Origin: Limanda limanda
Taxonomy: Eukaryota; Chordata; Actinopteri; Pleuronectiformes; Pleuronectidae
NCBI RefSeq assembly: GCF_963576545.1
Contig: NC_083639.1
Span: forward strand, 11,491,498 to 11,555,497
DNA: 64,000 nt
Reading direction: 5' to 3'
Position numbers and translations under genes: made by a program. Of this stretch, positions 18,149 through 46,108 are shown piece by piece. The notes beneath the pieces are model-generated. The model ran no database searches. It saw nothing but the letters and a program-made list of their open reading frames with translations, and was not told where the DNA came from. Numbering within the stretch: position 1 is the stretch's first letter; each line of letters opens with the position of its first letter.

Positions 18149-21100
18149 TTAAGACAAAATGCAGCCGTCAGGGTCTTTGGGGTCTTGAGTCTCACCGTTG
18201 CTGACCTGACCGTTGTTAGTTGGACTTTTCTCTTTATTCTCTGAATCATCAGGCAGGTCCACACAGTCGCCATCGCCTGGAAAGATCCTGTCCTGCTCTG
18301 GAGTCTCGGCGGACGCATCCTCATAGGCACTTAAGTTGTCTGAGTCGTTTGTGTCTGTTGACGGATCTTGGCCATTGTCGTTGCCGTAAGGCCTCGAGAG
18401 GACACCGTCTTCAGAGAGCGGGTTGTCCAAAGCAAGAGAGGGTATGTGGGCAAGAGGCTTGTTGACCATCTTCCGTATCTTCGTCATGAAGCTTCCTTCC
18501 TCCTCTGCTCCATCGCCCTGCTCCACCTCCTCAGACGCTCCGCCGGTGCTGTGAGGTTCACACGGGGAAAAGTCTACTTCCTCTCTGCACGAGTCTTGAG
18601 TCTGCTCGTTGGCCTCATGGTTTTTCATTTGGCGTTCGTGTCTCGTTGCCTCATCTTCAGTTCCATATGTGTTCTCTTGAGCAGGTGCTTTCATTTGTTC
18701 CTGCACAGAGAAGTGTAATTGATCGTTAGATAAAAACATATACTTGCTTTTAAAAATGTATTTCATGCGTAATAATACCAATTGTAATGACTGAATATGT
18801 GAGCATATTGCTAAAAACAACCTTTTAGCACTGAAGAACTTTTTTTTATTAACTCAAAAAGAACTAATTGTGGAAGTTGTGTTTTCCTAGCTTTCCTCAC
18901 CCTTTTTTTTTTTTACTGTTATGACTGTCAAACTAGATAATGTCTTTGTCATCCATTTTCTATGTATTTTTTTTCAACCCGTGTATAGCCATACAATGGT
19001 AGAAATCCTCACTTCCACACAGGGTTCGTAGCATACAGCTCTTAAAATATGTCACATGGGAAGTTATACTTTGTAAATGAACAGGTATTGGATAAGTTCT
19101 GTTTTGCCTGATACATTAAGTCCATGTATTGTTATCAGTTAAGTGAAAATGCTATCAGGACAGCTCTAATCTTTATAAATACATGTAAACACCTTTTACC
19201 ATTACAATGTAATGTTATGTAATATTCTAATTTCACTTGTCACATTACCTCTTTTAATTTCTCCACCTCTTGCATGAGAGAGCTGACCATGCTCTCCAGC
19301 TTCCTCTTGGCCGCCCTCTCTTGTTGCAACTCCTACAAATGCAGAGAGACACAGTCGCATCACAAGAGGACCAATATTATCCAATACTAAATGTCCATAT
19401 ATGGCTGAAGTATTTAAAGTGAAGATCTGTGTCATTGATGATGAGGCCCTGACGTACAGAACTAGCCTGTCCAGCTTCCCTCTGGGTCTCAGCCAGCAGC
19501 TCTTCCACACCCTCCAGCGTGTCCTGCAGAATGTCCACCTGGAACAACAGAGCCTCTCGCTCGAACTCCAGCCCACGCAGCTCCTGCACCACCTCGTCAT
19601 AGCTGGCCTGCAGATCCAGCTACGACACAAACACAGTGGAAAATCAGTGTGGGCAATTTTAGAGGTATGCGTTCTGTCAGTGGGAGGGCAAGTGTTTAGT
19701 GGGCTCTCTGAGGTGGGAGGCCTCTTCTGGAAACATGACAATCCAATACTTTCCCTGACAGAACTGTGATTACATAGCAATAACCATCATCATATGTATA
19801 ATAACTACAGCATAACAAGGATAACAGTGAGAAATAGTCACCATTTCTGGGAGTCCCATGAAGAGATCCTGCTCAGTCTGTTGAAAGGGGGAACAAAACA
19901 TAATAAAAGAAAAATCCAAATAGATGTATCTATTTATTTGGATTCATTTAAATGAACAAACAATGATGTGGGAGGCTTTAGGTGACTCTTTCACTCATCA
20001 TCCTCGCATGCATACAAAATAAAAATAACAAACAGATATGTAAAGTGTTAGTTGAAAATCCAGCCAGTCTAAATGACCATGTAGTTGATTCACATTTTTT
20101 AGGCTTTCATTAGTGAAACCAACAAGAAAGGATCAGTTTGTCTAAAAGCCATTAATTGTAATGTGCATGTATAAGTTGTGATTCGATACTTTATTCAACA
20201 GGCGAATTTTGATTTCTGTTACTAAGATGCTCATTTAACACTGATGATATCATAGACAACAGCTTATTTACAAATGTTGACATGTCAGAGTAAGAAAAAC
20301 ATGTGTAGATAATTAAATGAATAGCGGCTGAACAACGTTTAACTGCTATCACTTCAGGGAATTTCAACTACATATATACTTATATATAAATATTCAAGGT
20401 GCAAACATTTTACCTATAACTGTTACCCCATCGCTAGTATTTATGGTAGAAAACTTCATCTGGTCGACCGTTGCTTTATAATACATGTTCATGTGCTTGA
20501 CCCTCTGGTGTCATTGAATCTGACACAAGGTTTGGCAAACAGAAGCAGCTATAAAAACCTGTGACCATATCTAAATACTTTACACCATGTTTGATAACAA
20601 CTCTGGGAGTATCAGATTTAGTGTGAAAGAAATGCGTGGTTAGGAAATCACACCTGAAACAGGAAGGACGCTCGGAGAGTGCAGAACTCTGAAAGGCTAA
20701 TGCTCTATTTCATCATGTTGAAGAAAGTAGCAGAGATAATTAGGTCACAACGCCAGCTACTGTATATGACAGCCAGTATATGACACTGGCTGATTAAGAC
20801 TTTTTCCCCAGTTAACTTGTCTTGCATAAGACTCTTGTCTTTTCACAGTATTTAACCTTAGATGTGTTAAATTAGAGAAAAATAGCCTTAGTAGGTTGTC
20901 CTACACACTTGATGGGGTAAGAGTAGTTTTCAGTTGGTTTCAATCTGCCATGTCATCTCTAGAAAGCACTGAATCCTACACACTGGTCTTAAAAGTAAAA
21001 GTTCAAAAGTATTATCATCTAAATGTACCTGCATCATCAAAAGTGTTTGTTTTGCAGAGCAACTCCCGAGTCTGATATATAAATGTGTAAGACATTATGA

Positions 21101-22098
21101 GAGGTTACAATAGATTTGTTGATGTGTTATAGAAGTGTTTGACTATTGTAGTTGGTCAAGGTGGAGCTGTTTATTTCTGTTGTTCACAACGTAGGTGTGA
21201 CTGAGATCACAACATAAATCTGAGTCATGAGATGTTTGATGATGCTAGTCAAATACATAAACAAATGTATTATGAATAGTACACCCATTATGAATAGTAT
21301 TTTCCTGTTTCCATAGTTGCATAGTAAGGGAACTGCCATCTATGAATGTGTACAATTGGGCGAGTTCTTTGAATCTGAGGGGACTGTTGTGCCTTGGCAG
21401 ATGTATGTTCTCTACTGAGTGCCATTCTAGTTGATCCACCACTGGAGGGATGCGATCCAGGTCTGGGAAGAGCCTCTTCAATTTGGGTCTGGATCCAAGA
21501 ATGTTCGCTCACTTTTTTTTAAACTGCGAGATAGGGTTTTTTTTTTTTTAATTTTGTTGATCTCTCAGAAAATTATAAATTAATCTTGAGAACAAACAAC
21601 AGGCATTGTTATGGGACCGAAATTACTGAGTGTGTGTGATTTTAGTGCAGATTCGTATAAAAACCTGTATCTACTGAATCTAAATGTGGTTTCATAAGGG
21701 AAATGTTGGGCAGTGGCTGAGGAATGTGCACTACTGAGTGACATTCTAGTTTTGTATTATTTCTGCCACGATAATCATTAACAGATTAAAACAGATATTG
21801 AGACAGACGAGTAGAAGTAGCTGTTAAGTACACTGAAGTGGAAACACTCCCGGAAAGTACAAGTTCAACTTTAAAGTACATATTCGAGGTGGAGAACATG
21901 AACTGGAGATAATCAGGGTTGATAAGGTTAGATAAAGAGAGAGTTCACTTGTGTGCAAACCCTGCTCTCTCAATGTTCCAGTCCACTCCTGCTGGAGATG
22001 TGAGGCTCCTACCTGGCTGTCGGTTCCCCTCTTCAGGGTGCCTGCCCGGCTGTCACTTCGTGTCACACGCCTGGAAGAAGTCTCCGTCTGAGGAGGGA

Positions 22099-22129
<31 letters not shown>

Positions 22130-22818
22130 TCTCCATGACTACAGAGGACATTACATTGACTTATATTGATTTCCCAGGGACTTACTCAAACCTTAACCAC
22201 AACGACTGCTTGCCTTACCCCGTAATCTAAACCAGAGAACATATCTTCCTTTGGGAAATTTATCATTGTCGTTATGGGGACTTACATATTTAGGTTCCTA
22301 CAACATGAGTCATAGACCACACCTACCTTCACCCACACAAACACCTGTGATAAGAGTCTCCAGCTCATGTTGCCAGAACCAAACAAAGCAAAAACACGAG
22401 ATGTTAGCTTGTTTACACTTCCTTATTGGCGTGCTAACAAAGACATTAGCCTGTGTACACTTCCTTGTTGACGTGCTAACACAGCTGTTAGCCTGTCAAC
22501 AAGGAAGTGGAGTGGAGAAGACGCAGGTCAGAACAAAAACAAAGCTCGACTTCAGTCGTCCGTCGGTAGACATGACGTCCGAGCTTCACGTCTCGTTCCC
22601 TGGCTTCACTCTTCTAACGTGACTATGTTTACATGCACTAAAGCTGGAGGGTAAGCAGTGGTAGCATTAGCATTAGCTCAGGACCAAGCCCACTGGCTCG
22701 CAGTGATTTCTCCGCTCACCTCCGTGATTATGCTGCGGAGCGACTCGTCCTCGCTCAGCCCCCGAGAAAAGGTCCTCTTCTTCGGGGAGCCGCCGGTGTC
22801 CAGCGTGGCCGAGAGCAT
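18149..22818 (-). CDS. Short LRRFIP-family coiled-coil protein with C-terminal CaaX-like motif
   Basis: Six minus-strand exons, 22818-22720, 22087-22013, 19877-19842, 19619-19458, 19332-19249 and 18700-18149, all in phase 0 with GT-AG borders, give 335 residues. Residues 10-36 (SPKKR, then LSEDESLRSIITETE) line up with the N-terminus of LRRFIP1/2, which has a GRKR...AEDDALNQIAREAE pattern. A Ser/Arg-rich stretch follows (35-58). Residues 71-152 form a coiled coil with FEREALLFQVDILQDTLEG, comparable to the family's QVDTLKD...ELEEQLAE segment. Residues 153-335 are acidic, low in complexity, and end CILS. Mammalian family members bind Flightless I and take part in innate nucleic-acid and Wnt signalling; whether that holds here is unknown. 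It is much shorter than LRRFIP1 (hundreds of residues longer) and lacks the Ala/Arg-rich block after the N-terminal motif. Missed small exons in the 2.1 kb intron 19878-22012 are possible. Confidence 0.72.
21341..21752 (+). repeat. Two abutting R1 repeat copies (partial and near-complete)
   Basis: Positions 21341-21432 are the end of one copy (CCTTGGCAGATGTATGTTCT, GAGTGCCATTCTAGTT). A second partial copy follows at once, from the GATCCAGGTCTGGGA region through ACTGCGAGATAGGG to GAGTGACATTCTAGTT at 21752. The pair lies in the long intron between exons 2 and 3 of the LRRFIP-like gene. Confidence 0.65.
22101..22129. repeat. (AC)n microsatellite beside a splice acceptor
   Basis: On the coding (minus) strand this is a GT run just upstream of the CCTCCCTCCTCAG acceptor of LRRFIP-like exon 2 (exon starts at 22087). 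Confidence 0.9.
22404..22508. repeat. 42-base tandem repeat ending in a 50-base hairpin
   Basis: Units start at 22404, 22446 and 22488 (partial), each with TTAGC-TGT, ACACTTCCTT and CGTGCTAACA. The segment 22459-22508 folds on itself: ACTTCCTTGTTGAC pairs with GTCAACAAGGAAGT, and inside it GCTAACA pairs with TGTTAGC. It lies in intron 1 of the LRRFIP-like gene, about 210 bases from exon 1. Confidence 0.8.
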
Positions 22819-23146
22819 CTTGTTCCCTTTATATTCAGCCTCTCGTTTATGTAAGAGACCCCTCCGTGCTCTCTGGGCGATGTGACGCGCTGTTTGATTC
22901 CTACGCAGCAGGGTTTAACATTAGAGAGCTCACACAGAGTCTACGCCCAGGCCCTGGTCTACGGGAGCCGCGGAGGACCAGACCGCCCTCACCCCGCCCA
23001 CTCCCTGAGAAGAGCCAGAGATCAGAGAGGAGTGCCGGGCAGCGCCTGTTTGTTCAGGCAGACAACATGGCGCACGTCAGGTCACATGTGCTGAAATTGA
23101 TCCATGACAACAAGGCCTGCAGGTGAGGCTGATGGTTCAAGAAAAA

Positions 23147-23300
23147 AAAGTACATTTACTCAAGTACTCATCTGATCTACTTGTATTTTACTTGAGTATT
23201 TCCATCTCCACTACATTTGAAAGCAATTATGAAACTTTGTAATTCACTACATTCATCTTACAGCTTTTAGTTAATATGCAGATTCACCTAGCAGTAGTGA
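23147..23300 (+). repeat. Teleost dispersed repeat (TACATTTACTCAAGTACT type)
   Basis: It contains GTACATTTACTCAAGTACTC, TTGTATTTTACTTGAGTATT, CACTACATTTGAAAG and CATCTTACAGCTTTTAGTTA in the order recalled from a very common fish interspersed repeat. It directly follows the CpG-rich promoter region. Confidence 0.65.
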
Positions 23301-23523
23301 CAGATTGGTTGAGGCATAAAACCGCAAGGTGGTAATTCCAGTTATTCTGTTATCAATTATAATGTGAAACACTTGACACTTATGAATTAGTCAAATATTG
23401 GTATAACACTTGTGGATAAACCAATGGTTGTGTGCAGCCTGCACTTTATTTCCATAGTTTTGTAATGTAGGTCATTGAATTTCAGCCCTACTTTGATGGC
23501 CCGACTGACCTCCTAGGATGAAA

Positions 23524-23539
23524 GGGGGGGGGGGGGGGG
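23524..23539. repeat. Poly-G run of 16
   Basis: An uninterrupted run of 16 G residues. Confidence 0.95.
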
Positions 23540-24451
23540 CAAACTAAACAGTAAACACCTTTAGAGTTTTTGACAACTGAAGGCTACCACAGGTTCTCTT
23601 TCATGTTTGGAAGGGGAGGGTGAGGTGAGGGGTGTTCAGCTGCAACATGCAACTTCACCACAAGATGTCAATGAATTCTACACACTGAACCTTTAAGTGT
23701 TTTTTATGGAGAGAAAAACAAAAGCCTATCAATCCATTGAGCAGAGCTTTGAATGTGTGGTCACACTCCTGAACCAGAAAAGCCGCCATAACAAATACAA
23801 CAAATTCTGTTTATTCTTTTTTTTTCTGTTGTATTTTTAGTCTTGTGAGACTTGGAGTGAGATTCCCTCTGAAGTCTGAGGAGACTTGGGTTGTGACATG
23901 AGTGAGAGACAGAGTTGGAGAGATGAGTTTGGAGCTTAGGCTACTGAATTTTTTTACCATTATCACACATGCTGCATATGCCACTATATACTGTATACTG
24001 TATTATGTATATTACATTATATCTGTGAAGGAGAATAATGCCTGTCTACTGTAATTCCACAGATACCCCCTTGTCTCTCTAAGCAGTACCCAAGGTCAGG
24101 TTATAGATAAAGGGCTAACCAGCAGTGCATTGTAGTGTTGAGTTAAGGGACTTTCATATCTAACTCAGATGTGCCCAGACAAAGAGGCACCAACTTTAAC
24201 TCTTTAGTGTATTTCACCAGTGGAAAGACTTAAGGACACAATGTGATTTAGTTATGCATACTTTAGGCTTAACTATCCAATAGGATTCAAATACCTACAT
24301 GTAACATAGAGAGTGACAACAATTCTAAACATTCATGGATGTGCTGTCAGAATGGGTGGCTTAAGTAGAGAAAGATATACTGTTTGGGGATGCTGTGGGT
24401 GACATCTTCAGACTTGGGGGTGACAATTGCTAATGGTGCTCTGTTGACATT

Positions 24452-24998
24452 TGTCGTTGCATGTTCGTTTATCCTAAATATGCGAAGAGCCGGCCTGGTC
24501 TAATTCAAGTATTTATTTAGAAGCAATGAAAAGGTATGAAAAGTTTACAACAAAACAATGGGCATCCAACACACTACCCCGGCACTCTAGCGGCACCGGG
24601 GAAGTCACAAGTCACATCAAACAGACAGCGTCTGTAATATTTTATAACAGTAGGTAGAACAGGATTGGTCAATAACGAGGGGAAGTCTTCCTTGGTTCTT
24701 CCTCGATAGTGCGCAGGCGTAGTCCCTCCTCTTGGCATTGGCGTAAAGAATATTGTGTTCCTGCTCTATCGGCTGCATGTTCTATTCATGTAAACATTCG
24801 AAACAACGAAACCAAAACAATGTCACTCTGTCTGTCCCTCAGAACTCATCAGACCTTTTATCAAGACAGGTGTGAGACTAACCAGCGTTGTGATGCACAC
24901 ACATTTCTAGCTAACTTCAAGATTAACACCAAGCAGCAAAGGTTATTATAAATCATTTGTGTGAAGGCCATTATCTGACCCAAACTGCTCCTGCCCCA
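24452..24998 (-). mobile_element. Retroviral-type LTR (547 bases)
   Basis: Read on the minus strand, the block starts TGGGGCAGGAG and ends GCAACGACA (TG...CA). A purine tract (AAAAGAAAGGAGGG) lies directly upstream. It has a TATAAAA promoter motif (around 24640) and an AATAAA signal (24517-24512) in the expected order for U3-R-U5. This combination supports an endogenous retrovirus or LTR retrotransposon. No second LTR was seen, so the rest is deleted or lies outside the pattern I could recognise. Confidence 0.6.
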
Positions 24999-25335
24999 CC
25001 CTCCTTTCTTTTATTGTTTAGAGTCCAGTTGCATAAACATCTTCACAGACTCAGGTACACAGACAAGCTAAAATTTTAAATCCAAACACGTTGTACTATT
25101 GTTCAACCTTCTGGTCTCCTTGATGCATCAACTCTACATTCAAATCTTCTGCATAAGACATCAGCTGCTGCCTGAGTTCTCCTTTAGTTCTCTTTGAGGC
25201 ACCTTACTATACCGTTCCAAGATTGTGATATTCTCTAAGGCATGGCACTTGGGTTCGATGTTGGGAGGGGTTATGGGGTATGTGTGTTTTTTGTGTGAAA
25301 TGTAAAAACATAATAAAAATATTTCTGATAAAAAA
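24999..25335 (-). mobile_element. 3' internal remnant of the LTR element, with purine tract
   Basis: The polypurine tract occupies about 25013-24999. Further upstream on the minus strand an open frame of about 55 codons ends at 25161. It has a short hydrophobic stretch followed by a polar tail, where an envelope cytoplasmic end would be expected. It is too short and decayed to identify. Other frames hold stop codons. Confidence 0.35.
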
Positions 25336-27443
25336 AAATTAAATAAATAAAAGCAGGAATAAAAGCGCCACCAATCTCCCTATTCCAAGTCACTGAACCA
25401 TCAAACTAATTGTAAAGCTGCTAAAAAAGTTGCATACAGTGATGCTTTAAGACCTTCATAACTATAATTTAATGATATAATAAGTATCATGAAATGTGTT
25501 CACTCAGTTTGCATCTTATCGGAACACCTAAAGACCTAAAACTAATATAACAATCCTACATTAAGTCATCTGTCATAATCTAAAAAAAATTAATGGACCT
25601 GTTTTAGAAAGAGGAGGAGGTGATTCAACTTGATCTGCTTCCACCATTACTCCATGGTATTTTCAGGTGAGTTTTATATTTTATGAGTACTGTATGCAGA
25701 GGTAGCTGGTAAAGAATGAACAGTAAAGAAAAGCTATGTGGATCACAGAAATACAAATCACCTACATTCTATTCTTTGTCTCTTCCACTCTCATGCCAAA
25801 GTTCAAGTTTCAATAATATGTGACTGGCCCACAAAGGACAGTATCTCTGGGGCTTTGGTAAACACTGCATCATTTTAATTACAGTGATATAACATAAAGC
25901 TCAACGTGGCTGCTTAGGTCTGATTAGATAACACAGCCGAGCACGACATCAGCCATGTACAGCACGTACGTCTCAGCAGAGAAGAGCCTGTGGGGAGTGT
26001 TTGATCACTCAGAGCTAATAGTAACTGCAGAGACAGACTGAGACGTGGTGCAGCTCTGTCCCATCAGAAACATTTAGACACTGCAGGTCCTGTCCATATA
26101 AGGCTGAATCAGTACATTAATTCAAAACCCCATAAAAAACATGACATGAATGAGTGTGTGTGTCCCTGCAAAAAGAGAAACCCAGCAACAAGAAAATAAC
26201 ACTAGTCATGATACAGTTTGATTAAGGATTAATATATCACTAAGTACATGTAAATATAAAACTAACTGTTTTTGCATTTGATGCTAATAATTGACATGAC
26301 CAGTCAGGTCTGATTTTCTTTTTCTTTAACAGCTCTGAGATAAACATAAAAAACATGGGCATTATTTTCATCACACAGATTGACATGAGTTGAGGAGAAA
26401 GGCCCAACACTATAATCTGTATTACCCATGTACCACCACATTGTCAATCTACAGCGCATGAAGAAAAATGCCATTTTACTGAAAACTCACTGGATCATGA
26501 TCTACCGCTGCAACTGCCTTTTTCCCCCAGCAGATGACACTAGTGAGTCAGTGATGCCACCGAGACTGAAGGCAACTCAGTGCTCTTAAAACTCTGTTCC
26601 AGAAATAACACAACTTTTATTTCACATGTGTAAAGACGTGAAAACAATATCTAACAATGAAGTCCAGCAGCACAACTTTTGTGTTTAGATCTTAAGATAT
26701 TTGCATGTACTGTGGGTTCATTGAGGAAATCTGAGTCACATTATATCATGTATGTATATATATAAGGTTATATAAAGTTAAAAAAATCATAAACCCTCCA
26801 ATCCTCCAGTTGCCATTCAGTTGTTGTCTATAAGTGTACATTACATTTTCAATCCCATCTGTATATGAAAAACTATGCAGACATGCTGCTGCTGTATTAT
26901 TGCAAAAACCTACTAATATATTAACAATAAATATTATTTTATTTCATTTTGACCATGCTGCCTAAAGCACTGTGCATTTTTAAAGTGTAATGATGCAGGA
27001 AAGAGCCCAGTTTATACAGAAAGACAAACACCCTCTTGCTTTATATGGAAGTTTTAAAATCCTTGCTTTTAGACCAAAAACCTCGTGCAAGATCCGATTA
27101 TTCTGCATCTTATCAGCTCATGAAGATTCATCCAGAGTGATTAATTTGTATCATTAAATGCAGCATAAACATACAGAAGCGTGTGTTTGGTGTGCGGATG
27201 TAGAGATTTCTGGGAGAATCTGCGTCTTTTTTTTCAATTTGCACCGTTAAAAAAAATTTAAAATCAAGAGGCGCAGTAGTTGAAGTCAGCATCATAATGA
27301 CTTAATTTGGCAATATCTCTAATGTGAGACCTTGTTTGTGACTGTAAAAACATGTCTTCTCTCATAACAGTGCGCGCACCCTCCCTTCGCTCTGTCCCTC
27401 TTGACTTGGTGACAGACCTAAAAGCCTTTTGTTGCAATCTTAG

Positions 27444-27510
27444 CCAATGGAGGCGGATTACGACACCGGGCAGCTGAGATATATAAAGAGCCCCTTTTTG
27501 ACCGCACTTG
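27444..27510 (+). promoter_or_regulatory. gdf11 core promoter (CCAAT and TATA boxes)
   Basis: CCAAT at 27444-27448 is followed by TATATAAAG at 27480-27488. That predicts a transcription start near 27510 and a leader of about 415 bases before the ATG at 27927. Spacing is canonical. The start site itself is inferred. Confidence 0.6.
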
Positions 27511-27926
27511 CACATTCTTCAGTGACACTTCTGAACATTCACACACCTCCACGGACTAAATTGTACAGGAGACCCACAAAACAGCCATTATAGAGCCTAT
27601 ATCCTGCTACATGTGAGCAGGCTGTGCATGCATCAGACAGATCATTAGTTCACTTTCAATCCACACAGCCTGTACCGAGAAACACTGGAACGCACTTTTC
27701 TTTCTTTTTTTGGGAGAATTTATTGCAAAGGCTTCTGCTGCACAAAAAACAGCAACTTTGGGCTGACCGTGTTGGATTAGACGCATGTCACTGGTTCCCT
27801 GCCTTGGGTAGGATAAGGCAAGGAACGGCGCACGTCCGAGAGAGAGGATATAACAGGATCAAGGGAGTAAAAAGAGAGCAGAGAAATAAAATAAAAAGTT
27901 GCGTTGCCTGGTGTCCGCGCATCGTC

Positions 27927-46108
<18,182 letters not shown>

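Larger units (their letters stand above)
22819..27443. other. Divergent spacer between the LRRFIP-like gene and gdf11
   Basis: The first 300 bases (to about 23120) are GC- and CpG-rich and look like a promoter island for the minus-strand gene. Further right are a common fish repeat (23147-23300), a 16-base G run (23524-23539), a retroviral-type LTR with adjoining remnant (24452-25335), and AT-rich sequence with no gene. The right end leads into the gdf11 promoter. Confidence 0.5.

Noticed and set aside
18220..18718. Plus-strand open frames at 18220-18465 and 18368-18718
   Set aside because: They lie entirely within the minus-strand last exon of the LRRFIP-like gene and match nothing.
22866..23126. 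Plus-strand 86-codon frame beside LRRFIP-like exon 1
   Set aside because: It sits in a CpG-rich promoter region where open frames are long by composition; no domain or splice partner is evident.
25235..25360. LINE 3' tail (AATAAAAATA followed by an A run)
   Set aside because: The open frame on the opposite strand runs into the LTR element's purine tract, so the LTR-element reading explains the block better, though not conclusively.
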